Below, one piece after another: positions 43,716 through 54,386 of a stretch of 64,000 nucleotides of DNA. How positions within the stretch are numbered: the first letter of the stretch is position 1; each line of letters opens with the position of its first letter. The stretch lies in assembly GCA_030374765.1 (NCBI GenBank), contig JARGXX010000104.1, forward strand, positions 1-64,000, in the 5' to 3' direction. The position numbers were made by a program, and so were the translations under genes. Below the pieces are notes generated by a model. It was not told the DNA's origin and made no database searches. It worked only from the letters and a program-made list of their open reading frames with translations. Source of the stretch: Agarophyton chilense. Taxonomy: Eukaryota; Rhodophyta; Florideophyceae; Gracilariales; Gracilariaceae.

Positions 43716-44351
43716 TTAGGCGATTCCTGTTTCGGATGTGACGATGGCGAGGAGCTCTTTCATTATGGTTGAAACGACTGTGCGGTGTTGTACTGCAACT
43801 TCGTGCATTGTGATAAAGCCATAAGAGGAGCCGACGAGATTAAAAGCTGATATCCATACGAGTTTTTCGTAGTAAGATTTAGAGAAGGAGGGCTGGTCGA
43901 CGACATGACAAGTGAGGCCTGCGTTACTGAGGCGATTGGCGAGTGCGGGAGCCCATTTGCCGGTGGCAGTTGTGAGACCATGGGGACTGAGGAGGGTGAC
44001 ACCGTCCTCGGGGGGTGCGTTAAGGGAGGAGACGGCGAGGAAGAGAACGGCTTTGGTGCAGTTTTGGAGCCCATAGGTTGAAAGAAGAGGGAGAATGTTT
44101 CCGTTCTGAAGGAAGACCAGATCCTCTCTGCGGGAGGAAGGGCAGAATTGAATGACGTCTTCGAGTGAATGATTTCTGCCGCAGAAGAAAATGGGGCCGT
44201 CGGGGATGTATTGCGCGGAGATGAATTCTTGAGTTGAGAGAAAAGCATCTTGTGGGGTGCCGTTGTTGCGAAGCAAAGTGCCGATTCGGCCTCTGCCGAC
44301 AATAACGGCTGGGTCGGAGGTGCAAGGGATGGCAGTGAGAGAGTCGGTCAT
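43716..44351 (-). CDS. Ketopantoate reductase (PanE/ApbA)-like enzyme, cargo
   Basis: NAD(P)H-dependent reductase of the PanE/ApbA family. The N-terminal Rossmann nucleotide motif is VGRGRIG (residues 18-24). Then come DLVFLQNGNILPLL (the conserved QNG), GLTTATGKWAPALANRL, and the C-terminal helical domain with KLVWISAFNLVG around residue 165, whose Lys corresponds to the conserved catalytic-domain Lys. The frame meets TAA at 43716-43718, but the same frame continues to TAG at 43527-43529 with LLAHGKTLTQFPTSFSDFQFRN. That matches the family's usual C-terminal YSR..PHFPT..KEF.WRN pattern, so one nonsense codon truncates ~60 residues. It matches plant/algal reductase-like proteins of unknown substrate better than bacterial PanE. 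A captured host metabolic gene is the likely origin (inference). Confidence 0.7.
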   Translation of the reverse strand: MTDSLTAIPCTSDPAVIVGRGRIGTLLRNNGTPQDAFLSTQEFISAQYIPDGPIFFCGRNHSLEDVIQFCPSSRREDLVFLQNGNILPLLSTYGLQNCTKAVLFLAVSSLNAPPEDGVTLLSPHGLTTATGKWAPALANRLSNAGLTCHVVDQPSFSKSYYEKLVWISAFNLVGSSYGFITMHEVAVQHRTVVSTIMKELLAIVTSETGIA

Positions 44352-44963
44352 GTTGATTTCGAAAGGTGTTTGGAGTGCGGTGTGCTTGGAATTGAAGAAG
44401 TGGTGGGGGTGGCGAGTGTGGAGATGTGATTAAATAGAGAAGGAGTATGGTTGTGGAGGAATGGGTGTTAGGGGTTTTTGGGAAGGAGGTTAGATTTATG
44501 TAATTGAATGGTGTTTATTGTGTTAAAAGTGTAGGAGTGTGTGTTGTTATGGAAGTCATAACGGGAAAGAGGGCTTATGAGTAATCGGCGGTTTGTGTTT
44601 CGAATGAGTGTGATTTATTATAAATGAGAAGGCTACGAAATTGGGAGTAGTGAGGGAGCGCTGAACATGATAGAAGGTGTAGGAATATGGATGGGAGTGT
44701 GTGAGTGAGCAATGAGTGGGGTGAAGGGCATCCGGAGCGTAGATGCAGGGGTGTACGAGGGTACTGAAATTGGGCGAGCGCGCGCGAAAAGCGGGTCAAA
44801 AAAAGGAGATAAAAGGCCGGAGGTGGGCGAGAGGATTTTCGAGGGGGGGTGCTGTGTGGGAGGCTGCGGGTACTACTGGCTGCACTAAGGTGAGTGCGCT
44901 TGCGCTTGCGGTGGCTCTTGTCGATAGCTTTCGCAGGCGTTGGCGATGTCGAGCGGATCCCCA
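44352..44963. other. G-rich intergenic region of the giant element
   Basis: No secure gene. The + strand is strongly G/A-rich even though it seems non-coding here, which matters for the skew finding. A GTGAGT donor at 44890 and TTTCGCAG acceptor ending at 44936 could be an intron of the following gene, but the frames on the two sides do not join cleanly. Confidence 0.4.
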
Positions 44964-45394
44964 TGGGGCTGGAGATGGGGAAGCTGTGGAGGGCGAATGA
45001 GGAACTGAAGAGGCGTATGAAGGTGTTGGAAGTGCACATGGAAGGGGTGGGGGAGATTTGGGGGGCGCGGAAGGTGTTGAAGGAGGTGGGAGAGGAGAGG
45101 GGGAGAGCGAAAGGGTCGCCGGTGACGCCAGGGAGACGCGGGGAGCCGGCTGAGATGAAGAAGGGGAGAGAGGAATGGAAAGGGGGAGGAGTTGGAGAGA
45201 GTCGGCTGAAGAAGAGGAGGGTTGGTAAGGATGTGGAGAAGAAGGGTGGGAATGTGTGTGTGGTGGGGCAGCCGGGTGTGAGGAACTTGAGCAGTGGGGA
45301 GGTGGACGAGGTTGAGAATGCGGTGGTGGACTTCTTCAACCTCAAATACCCTCCCGGTGGAACGCTGGAGCCTAGTAAGCAAAAGGGCCAGTAG
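44964..45394 (+). CDS. Small coiled-coil protein near right end of element
   Basis: From Met 44964 (MGLEMGKLWRANEELKRRM) the frame encodes ~142 residues. The first ~45 form a leucine-heptad coiled coil (LEMGKLWRANEELKRRMKVL), followed by a basic disordered region and an acidic C-terminal segment (LSSGEVDEVENAVVDFFNLK). An upstream Met at 44894 extends it through a likely intron and is less credible. The opposite strand also has a 291-codon frame, but that is low-complexity S/P/L sequence. A DNA-binding or subunit role near the terminal repeat is possible. Not recognised. Confidence 0.4.
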
Positions 45395-45625
45395 TGAGGT
45401 AGAAGGTACTGACGACTGCCTTGGTATGGATCTCCACCTAGAGCGGTCAAAAGTGACCAGTAAACTGCAAATGCAGATTAAACTGCATTAAGTGGTGAAA
45501 ACACTAAGATGCATGGAGTTCTTATTTCCAAAATTTTTTTTTTCAGGTGCCGAACTAGCGCAATCTGCAAAATTGTTAGATTTTTTGGCTTTTTTTTTAC
45601 AAAACTAGCTATCTAGCACACTTAT

Positions 45626-45648
45626 CTAGCATTCCGAGAACATAGACG
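45626..45648 (-). repeat. Right terminal inverted repeat of giant element
   Basis: The reverse complement reads CGTCTA then TGTTCTCGGAATGCTAG. Just inside lie further CTAGC-type motifs (AACTAGC, ATCTAGCAC) that mirror those inside the left end. Confidence 0.85.
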
Positions 45649-45659
45649 TTGTTGTTCGG

Positions 45660-48420
45660 GGAGTGGGCACGACAATACATGTTGAGTGAGTTTCATGAAA
45701 CTTGCAAATCAGAGAGGGTAATTTTCGTAAGTCGCTGTAAGTGAAGGTTTTCGAAATTTTCGAGCGGATGCAACAGCTCGTCTCAACCAGTTTGGTCCTC
45801 TTTCGCATACTGCCATATCTTCAATACCAATTTGTGGTTTATGTGCTCAACGTTTCCGTTCGCCTGTGGGTGATATGCAGCGGTGTATTAGTGCTTTATA
45901 CCCAGGAGATTACTGACTACTTCGAAGAACTTCGATGCAATGTTTGTACCACTATCAGTGAGTAGGTGCAATGACACACCATACGGGTGGAGCCCATTGC
46001 TGGGGAACGCGATCTCCAGCGTGATTAATGTCGTATAGTTTATATTTATAGCTCTTTTGAGATTTGAGAACCTGTCAGTGATCACTATGATGTGCGGATA
46101 CCCGTTTTTGAGTAAAGGAGGTGGTTTTAGAATGTTTATCGCCACAAACTCCAGCAGAATCGCTGTTAGAAACAGCTTTAGGTACCTCCCATGCTTTTCA
46201 ATACCACCTCAAGTAAGAAGAAAATGCTTTGCATTGTTTTACAACGTTTTATACGTCGTGGGAAATATAAGGCCAGTAAAACCGTTGCTTCAAAAAATAA
46301 TAAATCTTAGTAACTCCAAGGTGTTCCGATATTGGCGGCTAATTGGAAAGATATAGCACTCTTGGTCGATGCGTCTTCGAAACTGTCTTTCAAGCCTACC
46401 ATTTAAAGTTGAACTTCTCAAAAAAGAACACTTGTGGTCCACATCGAATGGTGAGGTTTTGAAACCATTTTGGTCAGGCAGGGTCTTGCAGTATGAATCA
46501 TTGGTTTGTTCTTGCAGGAACACTTCTCGGGTTACAGGAATGACGTTTTTTCCCTTTAGGGTCAGCATTTTCGTTGACATATATGTGTTCTGCGAAGCAA
46601 TGTCTGTAGGTAAGTTTTAATATTCTTTTAGGTGGTCGCTCCTACCACATTGGTTTTATAGCAATATAAAGCAAGGGATGTCATATTCGACAGGTTTTGT
46701 TTCTCACCCTAGGAATTGAAAAGCGTCATAGCTTCAGATATGTGGTGCTTGATACGTGGACGGTATTGCCCGTCGTATACGAACTATGACAGGTCTCAAC
46801 TTCCAACGAACAACTCTACAGGACTCATCGGAAGGTCCCAGTATTCAACTGAAGGCATTCTGGTCGGTGCGTAACGAAAAACCACCCCATAAATGTAAAT
46901 ACGGAACACCAAAATGCTTCATACTGCTGACAGACATTTCTTTTGGGCCGCCGTGTAGTTGTGTTCGGTCTTCCTTACAGCACGAATCCAGTACCATATA
47001 GGCTACTAGTCTTCATTTTGTTGCTTATGCGTGAGACATCAACCAATTTCGGCATTGGATGCTTTCGTATCTCGTTTCTACGGGAAACCTATTTCGGATG
47101 AAGCCAAGATTAGTGTTGAAAGAATCACTCGCTTCAATTCCTAAATGGCCTTCATCTTCACATTCGAAGTATTCTCAAACTTTTCCGGTCCATCTTTTTG
47201 GAGCTTTCTTTTTTTAAGGTAAGCCGGTATTTTAGCGATTCCTTTAACAAAGATACGATTGAGTTGGCTTGAACCTACGATCCATTTGATAGATGTTTGG
47301 AATTGTTGCATTTTAATCTGGCGTATGGCTCGAAGAGTCGAAAAGACATCTAGGGTACAAAAGCCAATACTGTGGCAAAGGTATTTAACCATTCTGGTGA
47401 AGAAGACCGATGATTGACGCATCTACAGCGTCACCCTCACTTCTTTCAAAACTTTCAATACACTTTGAACATCAGCGAAGTGCCCTGTTATTGATCGGAA
47501 CTAGATGATTACATCATTGATGTATACCAGTGCTGTTGTTAATTTAACCTTTGACAAAATTATGTCCAGTGCCCTTTGAAATATAGCTGGAGCATTGCAA
47601 AACCCTAGCGGTATTCGTGTAAAGTGAAACAAGCATGAATGGAAAGTCAAGGTCGATTTGATTCCATATTTCTCCTTTACCAGTATTCTCTAATAACTCC
47701 AATCGGCATCCAATGTGGTAAATATCTGGGAATCTCCCAAAGATTCAATGCACTCATCTATTCTAGATATTAGGTATAAATCCGTGATGGCCACGCTGTA
47801 GAGAATTCTTTTGTCTACACAGAAATTTATACCGTTATCAACGAGACCCACGGGCCTAGCCCAGTCCAATTTTGGGGATTCTCTTCCACCTTCTTGGAGC
47901 ACTCGCTTTACTTCTTACATTTGATTGCCTGTCACCCTCGGACCAGCTCTATATGGCTGCTGACATATGGTGTTCGACTTGGCAAAAAGCTCGATGAGAT
48001 GTCATGTGGCTTATACTTGGCCAAGATGTCATCACCACATAGTTTTCAACTTCTCCGAGGAGTCCAAGAGATCAACGATACGGCTCCGCAGTTCTGAGTT
48101 CATTTCAATGATCTAGACTGTATCTTTCAAATTCATCTCAGAGGCAAGTTCGGATTTCTCTTGTCTCTTGACCAATACATTTTTGGTTCACTCTTGGTTA
48201 AAGTTTTTTTTCGATAGCTTTGTGGCTGTGAACGGAATCGAGCGTTGCCCTTCTTTATCGATGTAGATCTCTCCGAGATCAGTGGTAGTCACGGTGAACA
48301 CGCTCTGTGCTTCCGGTAGTGATACTCCGACATTGATAATTATCTACATCTTCCCGTTGGGACTGCTGACGTTTCTAAGACACCATGTAAAGGTCTGATT
48401 TAGAATGTTATAGACAATCA
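45660..48420 (-). mobile_element. Ty3/gypsy retrotransposon fossil, heavily decayed
   Basis: On the minus strand the integrase core (left part) and the reverse transcriptase/RNase H region (right part, ~47.1-47.9 kb) of a Ty3/gypsy pol can be recognised by family motifs. The order is that of a minus-strand element. It is old, interrupted many times, and I see no LTR pair around it. It is much more decayed than the 4.9-10.7 kb element and belongs to a different lineage. Confidence 0.6.
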
Positions 48421-50488
48421 CGCTTGCCATTCAGGTTATAATTGTTTTTAGTCGCTTTTCCTTTAAAGCCTTATCGCCTCGTCTTCTTCAATGGGGGAAA
48501 CTCCTTTTTTGCCCCGCCTGGCTTCCTTCAAGGATCCAGCGACACACACTTGTACCTTCAAATGCTCGTCCTAGTCCCTTTTAAACTGTTTTCCTTGCTT
48601 TTCACGTCGGTTTGCAATAAACTTGAACCAATCCTAGTCAAGCAGACCAGCAGATCTTCCCTCCCTGATTGCTCTTTTCACGGAGATAATAAGGACGTTC
48701 TCTTGTCGCTTGGTCTTCGAGCACAGCTCCACACTACTGTGACTCAGCTTTTTTTGGTCGACTATTCAATTCTTGATACTATTACTGGTTCAGAAAGACT
48801 CTCTAGTGTCTTTACGACTGATGGCCTCATGTGAGGCCATTTTTTATTTCTTGGTAATTAAGCAATAAATGCAATCTACAAACTCTGCATTACTTGAACA
48901 TATTTCCAAACACTCTTTTTTGATGGCCTCAAGATTTGAAGTATGTATTACTAGATGGTTGAAAGAGATATTTCCTTTTGACATGTTTTTCTGGACAGTT
49001 TGAGTCCTACAATATTTGGTTGTTGTTTTTTTGCGACTACTTGAGTTGGCTATACCAAAATTATATCTTTTTAAAGAAGAGTATTAAAGCTCTGTTTGAA
49101 TAGATTTCCGAGGCTTTTCCTCAACGATAAGGATGAATTGTTTTTACTTTTTTTTCTTCCTTTCTGCTCTAAATATGAAATTACATATCTTGAATGTATT
49201 TCAGTTACTTTTTAAGAGAAACTTGGCCTCATATGAGACCAAGCTTGCCTCAAGGGAAACCATTTCTCCAAGCATGTAGAAACTAGATCTGGAAGTCTGT
49301 TAAAAACATTAGTGCTTTGCACATACTCCTTTGCGTTTTGATTCCAAGTGAAATTTAGAAAAAGTATTTCTGGGATAAAAAAAAAAGTAAATATTTCCGT
49401 GAGCTAAGCTTTACAGGTTGTCGTTTTCTCTGCATCGCTCTAAAAAATATTTCTTCAGGATCTTCACTGGGGCTAGAACTTGCTAGGGTTCAGTCTCGTT
49501 TTCCAGCTGAGCAGAACCAAGTTTATAATTTTTGGGGGGTTCTTATATGTGAGAGATTCCAACTTTTCAAATGAGTTTTTCATACTTTCACACAACTGTT
49601 GTTCTACGTTAGAATCTTCCGTAGCTTTTGTCGTCGTTGCCTGTATGAGAAATATCCGCCACAAATATTTTGCTGTTCGTGGTTACTGTCTTTATCCCTT
49701 TCATTTTGTGTACTGGCTCTAAGTCTATGACATTGTGCAGATGACCGTCAAAATGCTTAAATAGAACCAAAAAGCCTCGGCTGGAAACAGAGAGAACACT
49801 GGGAGCGTGTTTTGGCGTTTCCGTTATCTGTATGTGACAAGAGCTTGTAGCTGCACGTTATGCATATACGGGTCTACACAATAGCAAAGTCTGTATGGAG
49901 AAGCGGATTTAGTTTTATGTTAAATTGTTCAAAAACGAAAGAATGAAGGAGGTTTATGATGTTGACGGCAGGCCAAGGCCTGTGATCAGAAATTTCTTCT
50001 TATAATACCTTGACGGGTCCAAATTTGCAAATTTGTGCAAGCAGAAAGGTTTCAGAAATAAAGAAGATCATGAGTGATGAAACATTTAAAAAGGAATATT
50101 GCAAGCAATTAAAGAGTTTATCGGGCTCACAAAACGAAGGAGACCTTCGTCTGCTTTCAAGATGCTTCATGACGTGAGAAGAGCTTTGGAAACCAACACG
50201 ACTTATGATAAGTTTTGAAGAACGAAGGAGCTTCAGATAAGAGCTTTTGAACTCTCTGGAAAGGTAGAAGACAGTATGGGCCGCTGTTTATGGCATTAAT
50301 AACGAAAAGGATCAGAGAATGAAAAGGAGAGAGTTATCAAACAGAATTACGATGCGGAACAATACTAGAGCGGAGCGACAACGCAGTAGAGGCGAGAGTT
50401 ATTGCCTTCCCCTCACAGGTTACGGGCCATCGCTAACCGAAAATTAAAACACGATAACTGCCTCCCCATAGAATTACGGATACCAATC
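48421..50488. other. TE debris between the two Plavaka elements
   Basis: 48830-49270 is a diverged copy of ~10970-11400 (copia-fossil flank), with shared landmarks AATAAATGCAATC, TGATGGCCTCAA and GAAGTATG. The rest is AT-rich with only short frames; nothing else recognised. Confidence 0.5.
48830..49270. repeat. Diverged copy of the copia-fossil flank / LTR-like repeat
   Basis: About 440 bp collinear with 10970-11400, roughly 80% similar by eye. It is bounded by GCCTCATGTGAGGCC on the left and GGCCTCATATGAGACC on the right. A solo-LTR relic is likely. Confidence 0.5.
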
Positions 50489-51014
50489 CGTCTGTGTTCT
50501 CAGAATGCTAGTTTAGGCGCCAAAAACGTACTAACTAAAATGGATAGAAAACCCATGAATTTTTTTATTTTTGCAGTTCCATATTTCCTCAAAACAACTT
50601 ATTCAAAGTTGCTAGTTTTTAGGGGAAAAGAACTAGCAAAGAAATGTCGAATCCGAAGTTTTTGCAACTCCCAATCAGGTGTGCATACCAAAACATTATG
50701 TATATATTTCAAAATTTCGCTACCCTCGCTCATGTTGGCGTAATAGGAAATGAAGCCTGGTAATAGCAATAAATATCAAAATAGGAATAGAAATCTGGCA
50801 CATCGGCGGCACATAGCCAAATGCCCATATTACCACAACGCAGGTGTCAGTGCTCCCAGTCCGTCTCGACTCCTCTCCACAGCCCTGCATCACATGAACT
50901 GCATTCCCCACAAATCTCCCCTAAAATTATCACCGCACCCAATGCGCCATAACCTCTACGCCCCCCTGCTTCTTTTCCCTTCTTCCGCATCAACGTGCCC
51001 CCCGCATTCCACAC

Positions 51015-54000
51015 CATGCCTCACTGCTGCATACCCCGTTGCTCGTTTCTCGCCCGCACACCACTGCCCTACAGTGCCACCAAAGAAGGTGCCCTCACTG
51101 GTTCTCCCCCACCAAAGTCACGCCCCCACAAACCATAACCCACTTCCTCCCACGCACAAAGCCGCACAAGTCCACTCCTCAACTGCACGCCCCCCCTCTC
51201 ACCCCCTCAAACCGCTCCTTCGATAACGTCCTTCTCGCAGATGAGGACTTTTACCACCACCAGCGACATACCCTCTCCCTCCACATCGCAGACACACACC
51301 ACATCGCTAACAGTCCTCTCTGATATGTCTCATCCTCAGCCGCACTCCCCCATCCCCCCTTCACCCTCATCTTCGAACCCCCACAATTAGAGCCGGTCGT
51401 CTTCCACATCTACTCCATTGCCACCAACTTCGGCCACCGAAAAGCGGATGAGCTCATCTCCATCCTCAACTATTCAAGCTTCTCCAAGTCAACCTTCGAG
51501 CGAACCATCTCCTCCGCTCGCCAATTCATTGAGCTCCAGAAAAACCTCTTCAAGCACCGGATCGGTTCCTTCGGCTTCGTCCCAAACTCCATCACCGACA
51601 CTCTCAACCGCTTCTCCGCAACCGTCTACCTCAAAAACCCAATCGATGTCCTCAAACATCAGCTCTCCCTCGCACACCATCACAACAACTTCTTACACCC
51701 CATCGCCCAAAAGTCACAATCCGGTTCCTCCGCCTTCGCTCACCCCATGGCCGCCCCTCTCGGGCACAACAGCTTACCCGCACTCAAATCCGCCATCATG
51801 CAGTCCAAGATCGACAAAATCATCTGGCTCTGCCCCCACACAACCGAAATGGACTCCTTCATCGGTTTCATCCAGCTCTACTCGGACAAGTCCTCCACCT
51901 CCCTCAAAGTCTCTTCCATCACCTCCTACCCCCTCCACATCACCCTGCTCAACTTCTCGGACTCCTTCAGACGAAAATGCATCTATCAAAACTTCACCCT
52001 CGTCGGTTACCTCCCAACCTCTTTCCAACCCACCACATCTGCCCCCGAATCAGACGTTAACCCCTGCTCGTCCGCAGATATCCATCGCGAAACAAGAATG
52101 GAAGTCACACAAGCCGCCATCAAAACTATCCTCCAGCCCCTTCTCTCTTCCGGTCTCCTCGGCTTCCCATTCCACGACGCTTACAAAGTCCTCCGCCAAT
52201 GTTACGTGCTCCTCGCAAGCTACTGCGCAGACATCCTCGAGGCCAAGGACATTACCGCCATCTCCCACGGAACACGCCCCAAGAAACCCCGCCACCAATG
52301 TTTCCTTACTCGCTCCCTTCTCCACAAACCCTCTCACAACGATCCCTCCCGCACACCCCATCACACCTACAACACTCGAAAGCTGTACGCCTCTCTCCTC
52401 CATAACTCTGAACAGGAGCATCTCTCCCGAAAGCCAAGAGTCGCCCGCACCAAGAAAGAGGAAGCACGCACAGCACTCCAAGAAGTATCCCTCGCGTAAT
52501 ACAGCTCCATTCTCGAATCATACCGACTCCAAACCATTTCCCAAGAGCTCATCCCCTACAGCATATTCGAATTTGAACCACTCCACAACTTTCACTTCGG
52601 AATCTATAAGCTCATCAAACTCACTGCCATCGAATGGCTCAAGTCAAAATCTCCCTTCATCACCATCAGCCCCTCCAACAACTCTCGCTCCTTCATGTCC
52701 GTTCGCCCCTCCACACTCAACCACTCAAACTCCACTCTCGGTGCGATCGAAGCTCACTCCCCCGCCCAAGGCTTCCGCATCAACTTCTCAACCTCTCTGG
52801 CAGCGCTCGTAACTTCAACGGATTCTTCACTCCAGAAGGCATACGCGGCATGCTCGAGGCCAAAGACTTCCGCGCTCTCGACATGGTCTTCCCCTTCATC
52901 GGCATGCTCGAAGCCAAAGACTATCGCGCTCTCGACATGTTCTTCCCCTTCATTGGCATGCTCGAAGCCAAAGACTACCGCACTCTCGACATGGTCGTCC
53001 CCTTCAACGGCACTTTCTTCGACAGATGCTGCAGCGATGTACAAACCGCCCCAATCACCACCGTCTTCACCAAATACACCGACCTCCTTCTCATGTCCAT
53101 GCGCTACAACATCGCCCCAGAAGGGACAGAAGAAACACTCTCAAGACTAGAGGACCACCTTCGTTCCTTCAAACTCGCGGCAGTGACCACTCTCGACCCT
53201 CACCACACCTCCAACCTCGGCACCCTCAAGTTCCACCTCCTCTATCACATTTTCGAAGACACTCGAAGTTACGGCGGCCTCCACTTCAACGATTTTAGCA
53301 TCTACGAACACGCCCATACCCTCTTCAAAGCACATTACCACCCCACCTCCAAGCGACGATCCACCGCCCATACCGAAAGCATCCGCGCCATCGACCATTC
53401 CCACGCAGTCCAGCACTAAAACACCATCCCCTATCACCCTTCCCCGCCTCCTCATCCTCCCAAACTCCTCTCACACCCCTTCAGCCCGTCTTTGCCCGCA
53501 ACGGCCGAACAATACCAATCTCAGACCTCTTCACCGCACACAAGTTCCTCCGCCTCAACCCCCTCTCCAACCTTTCCTCCCTTAAAGACCTCTTCTTTCC
53601 AGACATCATTTCCACCCTCTCACAAATAGGAACCACTGCACTCCCCTCCTTCATCAACTTCTCCCTCGAAACACTTTCCCTCCACGAGCACCAGCCCGAC
53701 ATCCTTCTCTCCCATCTCACCGTAGTCAAGTCCGCGTACATCGTCAGTGGATACATCCCCAAATTGTAAAATTAAATCCCCGCACAAAACGAAATCGCAC
53801 TCAAAGATCTCCCCATCTCAGTAATTCAACACATCTTCGCCGCTACCTCTTTCAGTCCCTCCAAGTCTCCAAAGTTCTCACAGATCATCGTCGCCGGCAA
53901 AACCTACTCCACCATTTCCCTCACAATCTGGGTGTGCAAACTCAACTCCCTCATTCGACTCTCATCAACGAGCACCACCAACACCTCCGCCGAACTCGCA

Positions 54001-54310
54001 TTCGTCCAGTTCTTGAACGTAGTACCCCCAAGGGACAACATGGACCAAGCCCTCAACTGAATCTCCCTCCGCTGGGCCACGGACGATGAAAAAAACCACA
54101 CAGTGCACCCTGTACCCCTCTCTTCATCCTGAACCTCTGAAAACGTCTCTTCCTGGTTCGGTCTCATCCCTTCTTCCTCCGTCCTCGGCTCCGTTCATGT
54201 CCTCCGCGAGAAATACCCCGCTCTTCGTTTCGCATAACACCTCGACTGGCGCTTCCACCGCTTCTACCTCAACCGTTTCTATCGGGACCCAGGTGCAAAA
54301 ACATTCATTA
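51015..54310 (+). pseudogene. Decayed Plavaka transposase (copy 2)
   Basis: Begins with the zinc finger (MPHCCIPRCSFLAR), then passes through several frames. The core is most visible at 51747-52499: LYSDKSSTSLKVSSITSYPL, LLNFSDSFRRK and VGYLPTSF, matching residues ~160-210 of copy 1. Next comes the GMLEAKDYRALDMVFPF region, here tandemly triplicated (52847-53008), then NLGTLKFHLLYHIFEDTRSY, and a C-terminal part to ~54300 (WATDDEKNH, RFYLNRFYRDP). Stops include TAA at ~52498, TAA at ~53417 and TGA at ~54058, with several frame changes. At the site of the TAG in copy 1 this copy has AAG. Confidence 0.75.
52847..53008 (+). repeat. 54 bp in-frame triplication inside the transposase pseudogene
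   Basis: Three back-to-back 54 bp units at 52847, 52901 and 52955 each encode GMLEAKDYRALDMVFPFI or a close variant. The intact relative at ~29550 has only one unit. Units differ at several bases, so the expansion is not very recent. Confidence 0.85.
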
Positions 54311-54386
54311 AACCGTTGCCTTAGTTCATGTCTCCTAATACTCCTTGTGTTGCACCCACCGTTCCAACTTCTTCTCCAATTGGCTT

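Larger units (their letters stand above)
27208..45648. mobile_element. Giant Plavaka-type (CACTA-group) transposon with epigenetic cargo
   Basis: The 18.4 kb unit is bounded by 23 bp inverted repeats. The left is 27208-27230, CGTCAG then TGTTCTCGGAATGCTAG. The right is 45626-45648, whose reverse complement is CGTCTA followed by the same 17-mer. A third copy of the end (CGTCTG, then TGTTCTCAGAATGCTAG) starts the second element at 50489. Subterminal AACTAGC/GCTAGTT motifs repeat near both ends, as CACTA-group elements have. Contents from the left: transposase (+), ORF2 (-), methyltransferase/SET (-), central palindrome, two or three + strand genes including a dioxygenase, a membrane protein and its neighbour (-), a ketopantoate-reductase-like gene (-), and a small coiled-coil gene (+). 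I could not find a clear target duplication. Most genes have about one disruption, so this copy is probably not fully functional. Confidence 0.8.

Noticed and set aside
44575-45450. 291-codon minus-strand frame
   Set aside because: S/P/L/T-rich low-complexity with no domain, opposite a coiled-coil frame in a G-rich tract; judged a shadow.
27208-45648. A virus-like (Polinton or giant-virus derived) identity for the large element
   Set aside because: No capsid, packaging ATPase, protease, polymerase B or retroviral-type integrase is recognisable, and the transposase is Plavaka-type; treated as a DNA transposon.
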